Shown in pieces: positions 27,280-35,548 of a DNA stretch of 64,000 nucleotides. Position 1 is the stretch's first letter. Each line of letters begins with the position of its first letter. The stretch lies in assembly GCF_040361335.1 (NCBI RefSeq), contig NZ_APNM01000001.1, positions 310,001-374,000 of the forward strand, written 5' to 3'. This DNA comes from APNM01 sp040361335. Lineage in GTDB: Bacteria; Pseudomonadota; Gammaproteobacteria; Nevskiales; Salinisphaeraceae. The notes beneath the pieces were generated by a model. It ran no database searches and was not told the origin of the DNA. It was given only the letters and a program-made list of their open reading frames with translations. The position numbers were made by a program, and so were the translations under genes.

Positions 27280-28647
27280 TTACTTCACGGACATCCGCTG
27301 CACGTTGCGCGGATTGAAGTGGCTCGGGTCGAAATCCATGTCGTGGCGGATCTCGAACGAGTCGTTGTTCATGCCCATGAGCAGATAACGGTCCGAGAAC
27401 AGGTCGTACTGGGCCTCCATCACGGGCTGCTGGTAATGCTGCCCGTAGTTCTGGATGGTGTGGCCTTCCATCACGCGCCAGAGGTTGCCCCGGGCGTCGT
27501 AGTGGTCGGCAGCCGAGATGTGCCAGCTGTCCTCGTCGATGTAGAACACCCGCTTGTTGTAGATGTGCGAGGTGCCGGGCTTGACGTTGCCCTCCACGAC
27601 CCAGACGCGGTGCAGTTCATAGCGCGTCAGGTCCTGGTTGACGTGGTCCTTGCCCACGATCTTGTCGTAGTCGGTCTCGTTGTGCACCGCGTAGCTGTTG
27701 TAGGGGATGTAGATTTCCTTCTGGCCCAGTACCTTCCACTCGTAGCGGTCGGTGGCGCCGTTGAACATGTCGAGCTGGTCGTTGGTGCGCAGGCCGTCGG
27801 AGGCAGTGCCGGGATTGTCGTAGGCCACGTTCGGGGCGCGCCGGATGCGCCGCTGTCCGGGGTTGTAGGTCCAGGCGACGCGCGGTTCCTGGACCTGGTC
27901 GATGGTCTCGTGGACCAGCAGGATGGTGCCGGCCAGACGCGGCGGCTCGCGCACGATCTGCAGGAAGTAGATGGCGATGTTGTGCAGATCCTCCGGTTCG
28001 ATGCCCTGGCGGTTGTAGTTGAACCACACGTCCTGCTGCAGCTTGTTGAGGCTCATGTCGCCGCCGGGCGTGGTCGTGATCTGGGTGTTGATGCCCTGCA
28101 CCGCGATCCCGCGGAAGCGCAGCTTGTGGTTCCAGATCATGGCCTTGGCGGGATTGCTCGTGGCCTTCGGGAACGGGAAGGGGATGCCGCCGGTGGCGCC
28201 CGCGACGCCCTCGCCGTCGTGCACCAGCTCGCCCGTGACCGCGTTCTCGCGGATCTTGTCGTAGACCCACTGCGGCTTGGCCACGGTACGGCGGGTCTCG
28301 TAGACCGGCATCTTGTAGGTCTCGGGCCACTTCTCGAACAGGGCGATCTGGCCCGGCGTCAGGTGCTTCCGGTATTGATCCATGTTGTCCGCGGTGATCA
28401 CGAACTTGGGCTCGTCGTCCGGGAAGGCCTCGATGTAGCGGTTGCCCGGGCCCTGCCAGGCGGCCGGTGCCTCGGTGAGACCGCCGTCCCAGGCGGGGAT
28501 GGTGCCCTCGGCGTTACCCGCCTTGGTCGCGCCCAGCGGGGTCAGTTCCTGGCCGAGGCGTTTGGCCTGGTCCTGGGAGACACCCGCGAGGGCACCGGCG
28601 GAAAACAGGCAGAGGGCAGCGGTGAATACGCTGTTGCGAAGGGTCAT
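27280..28647 (-). CDS. DUF1329-family periplasmic/outer-membrane-associated protein
   Basis: A 455-aa protein with a signal peptide (MTLRNSVFTAALCLFSAGALAG). The mature part carries family blocks: RLGQELTPLGATKAGNAEGTIPAWDGGL, GGIPFPFPKATSNPAKAMIWNHKLRFRG, NPGQRRIRRAPNVAYDNP and DRYLLMGMNNDSFE. The fold is related to LolB/LppX-like lipid-binding domains, which fits a lipid-carrier role, but this is inference. ATG 28647 follows GGAGAGAGAT; a GTG at 28659 is less likely. It is first in the operon with DUF1302 and divergent from a LuxR-type regulator across 288 bp. Confidence 0.87.
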   Translation of the reverse strand: MTLRNSVFTAALCLFSAGALAGVSQDQAKRLGQELTPLGATKAGNAEGTIPAWDGGLTEAPAAWQGPGNRYIEAFPDDEPKFVITADNMDQYRKHLTPGQIALFEKWPETYKMPVYETRRTVAKPQWVYDKIRENAVTGELVHDGEGVAGATGGIPFPFPKATSNPAKAMIWNHKLRFRGIAVQGINTQITTTPGGDMSLNKLQQDVWFNYNRQGIEPEDLHNIAIYFLQIVREPPRLAGTILLVHETIDQVQEPRVAWTYNPGQRRIRRAPNVAYDNPGTASDGLRTNDQLDMFNGATDRYEWKVLGQKEIYIPYNSYAVHNETDYDKIVGKDHVNQDLTRYELHRVWVVEGNVKPGTSHIYNKRVFYIDEDSWHISAADHYDARGNLWRVMEGHTIQNYGQHYQQPVMEAQYDLFSDRYLLMGMNNDSFEIRHDMDFDPSHFNPRNVQRMSVK

Positions 28648-28935
28648 ATCTCTCTCCACTCACACAGACCGATTAAAGGTCGACCGAGGCGGTGCGGGTC
28701 TTGTTTTGTGTCCTACCGTTGCCGGCCACGGGCAGCCGGTGCACCACCAGTTAATCTAGACATATTTCGCGGGTCGCGGCAGGATCGGCAATAGTAAAAA
28801 TCACCTATAGTGCCTCCGCCCCGTCCCGACCCTGTATGTATCGGCGGTATCGCGGGGGGGTTGAGGGCTGTGGACGTGTCAGGCCGCCTTCGCTATGTTG
28901 GCGGAGCCCAACGAATAAAAGCCAGGGATGACCGT
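28648..28935. other. 288-bp divergent promoter region, DUF1329 gene / LuxR-type regulator
   Basis: AT-rich for the window. On the plus strand a TATAGT-like -10 lies at about 28804-28809. No gene, riboswitch or clear operator could be recognised, but the position suggests that the regulator acts here. Confidence 0.4.
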
Positions 28936-29901
28936 ATGGAGGAGACGGGCCCGATCAACAGCGTCAACGCGCTGGTCTGGAAGGTCTACTGGTCGGCCCT
29001 GAACGTGCCCCTGCCGGATTTCCGCGAGAGCACGCTGTCGGACCTGGGCCGTCTGATCCCCTTCGATGCCGCGCTCTGGGGCACCGGCGAGGTCGACGCC
29101 GACCGTTTCCACAGTCTCACCCTGGTCGGCCTCAACCGCCGTTTCTCGCGGACCCTGGAGCGGACCAAGGACATCAATCCCATGTTCGAGGCGCTGGTGC
29201 GCCGGCCGAACACCGCCGTGGATGTCGCCGACCTGATCCCCGACGACCGGTTCTACCGCTGCGACATCTATCGCCGCATCTGCGAGCCGTTCAACATCCA
29301 GCGGGTGTTGGGCACCAGCTACCGCGATCCCCGCACCGGCCTGTACGGGCTGGTGGTGCTGTTCCGCTTCGACCGCGCGCGCCGATTCTCGTCCGGGGAG
29401 CGCGAGCGTCAGCAGCATGCGGTCTATCACCTGATGCAGGCGATGTCGCTCGGGTATTCGGTACACCTGGGACGGGTCGGCGGCGCCGCCGGCCGCGGCG
29501 GGGCCGCCGTGTGCGATCGCTTCGGCGTCTGCCACGACGCCCAGCCCGCCTTTCGCGACCTGCTGGAGTCTCGGTACGGGCCCTGGGAGGGCACGCGGCT
29601 GCCGTTCCCGGTGCCGGACCCGGCCGCGCATGCCGCGGCCCGGCATCGCGGCCTGCGGGTCATCGCCGAGCCCGTCGGCGACCTGTTCTGCGTGCAGCTC
29701 TGGCCGGAAGGTCCCATGGACCGCCTCACCGACCGCGAGCGCCAGATCGTGACGTCGGTCTGCCGGGGGTTGAGCTACAAGGAGGTGGCGCGGCCGTTGG
29801 GTATCGCCCCCTCGACCGTCTCCAATCACCTGTACCGGGTCTACGGCAAGCTGGGCGTGACCAGCCGCACCGAGCTGGCCAAGCTCGTCGGCCGCCAGTA
29901 G
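28936..29901 (+). CDS. LuxR-family transcriptional regulator
   Basis: A 321-aa regulator. The C-terminal 60 residues are a GerE/LuxR helix-turn-helix: LTDRERQIVTSVCRGLSYKEVARPLGIAPSTVSNHLYRVYGKLGVTSRTELAKL. The N-terminal 250 residues show no autoinducer-binding signature and no receiver aspartate, so it is neither a LuxI-type quorum sensor nor a response regulator by sequence; the ligand is unknown. ATG 28936 was chosen over an upstream frame start because the earlier part covers the promoter region. It faces away from the DUF1329-DUF1302 operon and is its obvious candidate controller. Confidence 0.88.
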   Translation: MEETGPINSVNALVWKVYWSALNVPLPDFRESTLSDLGRLIPFDAALWGTGEVDADRFHSLTLVGLNRRFSRTLERTKDINPMFEALVRRPNTAVDVADLIPDDRFYRCDIYRRICEPFNIQRVLGTSYRDPRTGLYGLVVLFRFDRARRFSSGERERQQHAVYHLMQAMSLGYSVHLGRVGGAAGRGGAAVCDRFGVCHDAQPAFRDLLESRYGPWEGTRLPFPVPDPAAHAAARHRGLRVIAEPVGDLFCVQLWPEGPMDRLTDRERQIVTSVCRGLSYKEVARPLGIAPSTVSNHLYRVYGKLGVTSRTELAKLVGRQ

Positions 29902-29948
29902 CGGGCGCCCGGCGGTGTTCGGCCGCCGGCGGGCGACGGGACGCCGCC

Positions 29949-32483
29949 TCAGGCCTCTTCGGCCTTTTTCCGTTTGCGTCGCGGCTTGCGGGCGGTCTTC
30001 TTGGCGCTGCCCTGCGCCGCCGCGTCCTTGCGCGCGCTGGTGCTGCGACCGGCCCGCAGCTCGGTGGCATCGAAATCGTCCACCCGGATCACCGCCATCA
30101 GGCGTTCGTACAGCGCGCGCAGGCGCTCCGCCTCGGCCTCGTCGAGCACGCCGGCCTCCAGCGCCTCCTCGATGCGTTCGCGCGGGTGGTCGCTGGCGAC
30201 ACGGCCCTTCTTGACCGCGTCCATCAGACGTTTCTCCAGGTCGCGGCAGTCGAGGACCATGCGCATGGTCGCGTCCAGCAGGCCGAGTCCGCCGTCGTCG
30301 GCGGAGTCCGGCACGTAACAGGTCTGCGTGAGCCGCCGGCGCGCCGCGCCCGGGGTCTGCAGGATCCCGGCCACGCGCGCGCCGGCCTTGTCGTCGGGAC
30401 GGTGGGCCCGGCGGCCGACGGGGAAGATCAGGGCACGGGCCAGCCAGGCCACCGGCCGGGCGGGCAGGTTGCGCAGCACCCCGTCGAGCTGGGTCTCGAT
30501 GCGGTGGAAGCAGTCCTCGCAGACCCAGTCCACCAGCGGCAGGTCCTCCGGGTGGCCGCCGTCGTCCTCGAAGCGCTTGATGGTGGCGCTGGCGATGTAG
30601 AGGTAGGCCAGCACGTCGCCCAGGCGGGCGGAGATGCTCTCGCGGAACTTGAGTTCGCCGCCGAGCACCGCCAGGGCGAGATCGCCCAGCAGCGCGAGGT
30701 TGGCGGCGTAGCGGTTCATGCGCTGGAGATGGCGGCGCGTGTCGCGCTCGCCGGGCGCGGCCGAGCCCCGGCCCTGGGTCACGCCGAGCACCAATGAACG
30801 CGCCGCCGCGGCGATGTCGTGGCCGACATGGCCGAAGAAGGCGTCGTCGAAGGCGTCCAGCCCGCGGCCGTCGTCCTCGTCGCGGGCGGCCTCCATCTCC
30901 TTCAGCACGTAGGGATGGCAGCGGATCGCGCCCTGACCGAAGATCATCATGCTGCGGGTGAGGATGTTGGCGCCCTCCACCGTGATCGCGATCGGCGCGC
31001 CCTGGTAGCCGCGCCCGATGTAGTTGGAGGGGCCGAGGCACACGCCCTTGCCGGCGTGCACGTCCATGGCGTCGATCGACACCTGGCGGGCCATGTCCGT
31101 GCAGTGGTACTTGGCGATCGCCGAGGGCACCGACGGCGTCTCGCCCAGATCGACGGCGTTGGCCGTGAAGCGGCGCACGGAGTCGGCCGCGTAGGCCAGT
31201 CCGCCGATGCGGGCCAGGGCCTCCTGGACGCCCTCGAAGGCGCCGATGTGGACGTTGAACTGGCGCCGGATACGGGCGTAGGCACCGGTGGCGAAGGCCG
31301 CGGCGGTCGCCGAGCCGCTGCTCATCGACGGCAGCGAGATCGAGCGGCCCACGGCCAGGCATTCCATCAGCATGCGCCAACCCTCGCCGGCCATCTCCGG
31401 GCCGCCGATGATGAAGTCCAGCGGCACGAACACCTCCTCGCCGCGGGTCGGTCCGTTCTGGAAGGGCGCGTTGAGCGGGAAGTGCCGGCGCCCGATCTCG
31501 ACCCCGGGCGTGTCGGTCGGGATCAGGGCACAGGTCACGCCGATGTCTTCCCGGTCGCCGAGCAGGCCGTCCGGGTCGTACAGTTTGAAGGCCAGGCCCA
31601 GCACCGTGGCCACCGGCGCCAGGGTGATGTAGCGCTTGTCCCAGGTCAGGCGCATGCCCAGGATTTCCTTGCCGTTCCACTGGCCCCGGCAGACGACACC
31701 CTTGTCGGGGATGGCGCCGGCATCGGAGCCGGCGTGCGGGCTGGTCAGGGCGAAGCAGGGGATCTCGCGGCCGTCGGCCAGACGCGGCAGGTAGTGGTTC
31801 TTCTGCTCGTTCGTGCCGTAATGCAGCAGCAGTTCCGCCGGGCCCAGGGAATTGGGCACGGCCACGGTCGACCCGACCGTGATCGCGGCGGGACCGCTGC
31901 CGAGCTTGGCGAGCACGCAGGAGTGGGCGTAGGCGCCGAAGCCCAGGCCGCCGTACTCCTTGGGGATGATCATCCCGAAGAATCGGTTCTCCTTCAGGAA
32001 ACGCCATGCCTCATCCGGCAGGTCGGCATCCTCGTGGGTGATCCGCCACTCGTCGCAGAGATCGATCAGTTGCTCGACCGGGCCGTCCAGGAAGGCCTGT
32101 TCCTCGGCGGAGAGCTCCGGCTCGGGGATCGCCGCCAGCCGGTGCCAGTCGGGGCGGCCCGAGAACAGCTCGCCCTCCCACCAGACCGTGCCGGCCTCCA
32201 GGGCGGTGCGCTCGGTGTCGGACAGGGGCGGCAGCACCCGGCGGAAGAAATCCCGGGCCGGCCGGGTCAGGTAGGTCTTGCGCCAGGCCTCGCGGTTGAG
32301 CGGCAGCGCCACGGCCGCGAACACTGCCCAGCAGAGCAGGCCCCAGCCCCAGCCGGGGCCGCTAAGGCTGTAGAGGACCAGCAGGGCGCCGACGCTGTAG
32401 GTGGCGGTGCGCAGGCTCGCGCGATGATAGGCCAGTGCGAGCAGGACGCCGGCGAAGATCGCGAACCAGATCAGGGCGGACAT
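29949..32483 (-). CDS. fadE: Acyl-CoA dehydrogenase, FadE type
   Basis: Catalyses the first, FAD-dependent step of fatty-acid beta-oxidation. At 844 aa it is the long gammaproteobacterial FadE form: two N-terminal membrane segments (about 3-60), then LPDEAWRFLKENRFFGMIIPKEYGGLGFG, CFALTSPHAGSDAG, MLMECLAVGRSISLPS and GAPIAITVEGANILTRSMMIFGQGAIRCHPY, which contains the catalytic glutamate region. A lysine/arginine-rich tail of about 35 residues (SARKDAAAQ...RKRKKAEEA) is unusual and probably disordered. It converges with the LuxR-type gene and stands alone. Confidence 0.95.
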   Translation of the reverse strand: MSALIWFAIFAGVLLALAYHRASLRTATYSVGALLVLYSLSGPGWGWGLLCWAVFAAVALPLNREAWRKTYLTRPARDFFRRVLPPLSDTERTALEAGTVWWEGELFSGRPDWHRLAAIPEPELSAEEQAFLDGPVEQLIDLCDEWRITHEDADLPDEAWRFLKENRFFGMIIPKEYGGLGFGAYAHSCVLAKLGSGPAAITVGSTVAVPNSLGPAELLLHYGTNEQKNHYLPRLADGREIPCFALTSPHAGSDAGAIPDKGVVCRGQWNGKEILGMRLTWDKRYITLAPVATVLGLAFKLYDPDGLLGDREDIGVTCALIPTDTPGVEIGRRHFPLNAPFQNGPTRGEEVFVPLDFIIGGPEMAGEGWRMLMECLAVGRSISLPSMSSGSATAAAFATGAYARIRRQFNVHIGAFEGVQEALARIGGLAYAADSVRRFTANAVDLGETPSVPSAIAKYHCTDMARQVSIDAMDVHAGKGVCLGPSNYIGRGYQGAPIAITVEGANILTRSMMIFGQGAIRCHPYVLKEMEAARDEDDGRGLDAFDDAFFGHVGHDIAAAARSLVLGVTQGRGSAAPGERDTRRHLQRMNRYAANLALLGDLALAVLGGELKFRESISARLGDVLAYLYIASATIKRFEDDGGHPEDLPLVDWVCEDCFHRIETQLDGVLRNLPARPVAWLARALIFPVGRRAHRPDDKAGARVAGILQTPGAARRRLTQTCYVPDSADDGGLGLLDATMRMVLDCRDLEKRLMDAVKKGRVASDHPRERIEEALEAGVLDEAEAERLRALYERLMAVIRVDDFDATELRAGRSTSARKDAAAQGSAKKTARKPRRKRKKAEEA

Positions 32484-32587
32484 GGCGGCTCTCCCGATGC
32501 GCGGAATTTCGGCTTACCGCAAGAATAGGCGAGAGGGCGGGGGCTCGCAATCGAGGGATTGCCCGAGGGACGGCCCGGAAGCGCGCG

Positions 32588-33454
32588 TCAGACCTCGGTG
32601 TCCAGGAAACGCTCGATTTCGGCGACCGCGGTGCGCGGCTGCTCGTAGTGGATCATGTGGCCGCAGTCCGCCAGCGCGTGCTGGCGCAGGTCGCGGAAGC
32701 AGGCGCGGCGGCGGCGGTGCTCGTCGCCGCCGAGGGCGCGGCGGATGGCGGATTCCGCGCCGTCCAGGCAGAAGACCGGGCAGCGCACCCGTTTCCAGAT
32801 CGCCATGGATTCGGCGGCGCGATACAACAGCGGTGTCCGCGTCAGGTGCCAGGGGTCCACGTACAGGGCCACCCTGCCGTCGTCGGTGCGATGGCCCCAG
32901 CACTCGGCGATGAAGCGGGCGCGATCGGCGTCCACGCGCGGGTTGCGGTGACGGATGCGCTCCGCCAGCGCCTCGAACGAGTGATAGAGCTTGCGCCGCG
33001 GCGGCGAGCGCTGCAGGTCCAGCCAGTGACGGTAGCGCTCGGGCAGTTCCTCGGGCGGTTGCTCGGGCACGTTGAGGGTGTCGAGGCAGACCAGGGCCGC
33101 CACCTTCTCCGGTCGCAGGCCGGCATACAGGCTCGCGGCCTGCCCGCCCATGCTGTGGCCCACCAGCGATACCGTCGTATCGGGGGCGTAATGCGCGACC
33201 AGGGCGTCGAGGTCGGCGAGATAGTCCGGGAACCAGTAGCCCTGGGGGGCGTGGTCGCTGTGGCCGTGCCCGCGCCAGTCGGGGGCGATCAGGTTGCGTT
33301 GCCCGGCGAAGGCCTCGGCCATCAGCGCGAAGGTGGCCGAATTGTCGAGGATGCCGTGCAGCAGGAACAGCGGCGGCGCGTCGCGCGGCCCCCAGCGGCG
33401 CACGTGGTAGCGCAGGCCGCGTATTTCCAGGTAGTCGGATTCGCCCAGGTTCAT
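32588..33454 (-). CDS. Alpha/beta hydrolase (serine esterase-like)
   Basis: A 288-aa alpha/beta-hydrolase with LLHGILDNSATF (oxyanion region), APDWRGHGHSD, the nucleophile elbow GHSMGG, an acid near CLDGAES and the histidine in DCGHMIHYEQP. The Ser nucleophile makes it an esterase/lipase-like enzyme, in contrast to the Asp enzyme at 12-13 kb. ATG 33454 is preceded at six bases by GGGAG; the ATG at 33460 has that site too close. It is 73 bp downstream of the metallopeptidase gene on the same strand and may be its last cotranscribed neighbour. The substrate is unknown. Confidence 0.85.
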   Translation of the reverse strand: MNLGESDYLEIRGLRYHVRRWGPRDAPPLFLLHGILDNSATFALMAEAFAGQRNLIAPDWRGHGHSDHAPQGYWFPDYLADLDALVAHYAPDTTVSLVGHSMGGQAASLYAGLRPEKVAALVCLDTLNVPEQPPEELPERYRHWLDLQRSPPRRKLYHSFEALAERIRHRNPRVDADRARFIAECWGHRTDDGRVALYVDPWHLTRTPLLYRAAESMAIWKRVRCPVFCLDGAESAIRRALGGDEHRRRRACFRDLRQHALADCGHMIHYEQPRTAVAEIERFLDTEV

Positions 33455-33527
33455 CGGCATCTCCCGGCGGTGGACCGGCCGGATCATAACAGGCGCCGCG
33501 CTATGTGCGGCACGGAACGGGGAGGGC

Positions 33528-34616
33528 TCAGGCCGTGGTCCGGAGTGGGGTGCCCGCTTGCGTCGCGTGTCGCCGGATCAGGCGGTGGATGAAGGCCAGC
33601 TTGTCCCAGGTCGGACGGTTGATGGCGAAGGGATAGGCGTCCGACAGGCCCATGCTGCGGTTGACCGCGTTGATGCCGACGGTGAGCGTGCTCCATTCCC
33701 GCATCATCCGGTCGAAGCCGTCCGGATCCCGGTGCCAGGGTACGGGCCGGGTGAAGCCGAACTCCCGCGCGGTGTCCAGGGTGTCGACGATATGCAGGTA
33801 ATGGGCCCAGCACTCGGCCCAGTCCTCCCAGGGGTGGCAGGCGGCGTAGGCGCTGATGTAACGGTCCTCCCAGCCGCGCCGGGGGCCCTGTTCGTAGTGG
33901 GTGCGCAATGCCGCCGCATAGTCGGCGCGCTCGTCCCCGAACAGGTCGCGGAAGCTCGCCAGCCATTCGCCGCCGGCCACCAACAGACTCCAGTAGTAGT
34001 GTCCGATCTCGTGCCGGAAATGCCCGATCAGGGTGCGGTAGGACTCGCCGAGCTGTTCACGGATGCGGGTGCGGGCGACGTCGTCGGCCTCGGCGATGTT
34101 GATGGTGATCAGGCCGTTGAGATGGCCGGTGCTGACGGGGTTGCCGTCGTCCAGGGGGCGGGTGAACTCGGTGGCGGCGTCGCTGTCGGCGAGGAAGTCG
34201 AAGGCCAGGCCGGCCTCGGGATCGCGATCGCGGCCGATCACCGGCAACTCCAGCCGGTAGAGCGTGTACAGGAGATGGCGCTTGGCGGTCTCCAGGCGGT
34301 ACCAGAGGGTGATGTGGCGCGGTTCGGCCAGATCGGGAATGGTGCGGTTGAGACGGCAGGCGCGGCACAGGTCGCCGTCGCTGTCGGCGGGTAGCAACCA
34401 GTTGCAGATGTCGTAGGCGACATCGTTGCGGCAGCGCCGGAAACCGCGGCCGCGCACCCGGCCCGCGTCGGGGACGTGCCAGACACCGTCGGCGCCCGGC
34501 TCCAGCGCGGTCATCGCGCCGGCGTCGGGGGAGAAGCCCACGCGCCGCCCGCAGCGCAGACAGCGGGTGTTACGGAAGAACAGGATGTGCCCGCACTGGC
34601 ACTCGAAAGTCTGCAT
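33528..34616 (-). CDS. Putative zinc metallopeptidase with N-terminal zinc ribbons (PF15887-like)
   Basis: A 362-aa protein. Residues 5-25 have two CxC/CxxC pairs (ECQCGH, CLRCG), and a further pair with CRACR lies near 93, so a zinc-ribbon module is likely. The peptidase part contains HFRHEIGHYYW, an HExxH gluzincin-type motif, followed by WEDWAECWAHYLH that could give the third ligand. No signal peptide is seen, so it should be cytoplasmic. It starts five bases after the alpha-E gene stop and so completes a three-gene operon with the ATP-grasp ligase; a protease in this place would fit processing of a peptide made by that ligase. The substrate is unknown. Confidence 0.85.
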   Translation of the reverse strand: MQTFECQCGHILFFRNTRCLRCGRRVGFSPDAGAMTALEPGADGVWHVPDAGRVRGRGFRRCRNDVAYDICNWLLPADSDGDLCRACRLNRTIPDLAEPRHITLWYRLETAKRHLLYTLYRLELPVIGRDRDPEAGLAFDFLADSDAATEFTRPLDDGNPVSTGHLNGLITINIAEADDVARTRIREQLGESYRTLIGHFRHEIGHYYWSLLVAGGEWLASFRDLFGDERADYAAALRTHYEQGPRRGWEDRYISAYAACHPWEDWAECWAHYLHIVDTLDTAREFGFTRPVPWHRDPDGFDRMMREWSTLTVGINAVNRSMGLSDAYPFAINRPTWDKLAFIHRLIRRHATQAGTPLRTTA

Positions 34617-34621
34617 CGGGG

Positions 34622-35548
34622 TCAGTGTCCGAAATAACGCCGCTCGATGGTCGCGTTCAGCTTGGCCAGCTCGATCTGCAGCAGGTCCAGGAACTCGCTC
34701 AGGGCCACGCCGCCGATGTCGCGGAGATCGCGCTCCGCGGTCCGGTCCGCGAGGGTGCGCGCGCGGTCGCCGACCTCGCGGCTGTCGGGCAGGCGGTCGA
34801 GGCGCTGGTGCATGCGCATCAGGCAATACCGCACCGAGCGGGGGAACGCGGCGTCCTGGATCAGGAAGCGTACCACGGGCCGGGCCGCCACCCGTGTGCG
34901 CACGTGCCGCCGATACATCTGGTAGGCGCCGAGCGATTTCAGCACGCTCATCCATTGCACGGTCTGGAAGGGCACCAGGGCCTGGTCGGTCTCCGGCAGC
35001 AGGTCGCTGGTGCGCACGTCCAGTACCCGGGTGGTCATGTCGGCGCGCTCCAGGAGGGTGCCCAGGCGCAGGAAGTCGTAGGCGGCGTCACGGCTGATGC
35101 CGCTCTCCAGCCACCCGGCCACGAGCCGGCCGCCGGTGACCAGGCGCGAGACCACCTTCTGGCGCGAGACCCGGCGCTCGATCTCGGTGGCGCTGTCGCC
35201 GACATGGAGGTAGAGCGCGTTGACTTCCTCCCAGACCTCGCGCGGCACCAGGTCGCGGGCCGCGCGCAGGTTCTCCCGGGCCTGGGACAGCGCGGACACG
35301 ATGGAGGCGGGATGCTCGCGCTCGATGATCAGGAAGCGCATCACCGCGGATTCCGAGGCCTGCGGGTAGCGGACGCTGAAATCGTCCTCGGCGCCGATGA
35401 TCTCCACCAGCGGCTGCCAGTCGAAGGCGGTCTGGCGCGGCAGGTCCAGGAGCAGGTCGGTGGTCGCGGAAATCAGGCGCGCGGTGGTCTCGGCGCGTTC
35501 CAGGTAGCGCCCGGTCCAGTACAGGTTCTCGGCGACACGGGAGAGCAC
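34622..35548 (-). CDS. Alpha-E domain protein (DUF403)
   Basis: A 308-aa, nearly all-helical protein that opens with the family's MLSRVAENLYWTGRYLERAETTARLI. Alpha-E proteins are almost always encoded beside circularly permuted ATP-grasp enzymes and transglutaminase-like proteins and are thought to be part of a peptide-modification or peptide-synthesis system. The GTG start overlaps the last base of the ATP-grasp stop (TAGTG), showing tight coupling. Here the usual transglutaminase partner is missing and a metallopeptidase follows instead. Confidence 0.92.
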   Translation of the reverse strand: MLSRVAENLYWTGRYLERAETTARLISATTDLLLDLPRQTAFDWQPLVEIIGAEDDFSVRYPQASESAVMRFLIIEREHPASIVSALSQARENLRAARDLVPREVWEEVNALYLHVGDSATEIERRVSRQKVVSRLVTGGRLVAGWLESGISRDAAYDFLRLGTLLERADMTTRVLDVRTSDLLPETDQALVPFQTVQWMSVLKSLGAYQMYRRHVRTRVAARPVVRFLIQDAAFPRSVRYCLMRMHQRLDRLPDSREVGDRARTLADRTAERDLRDIGGVALSEFLDLLQIELAKLNATIERRYFGH

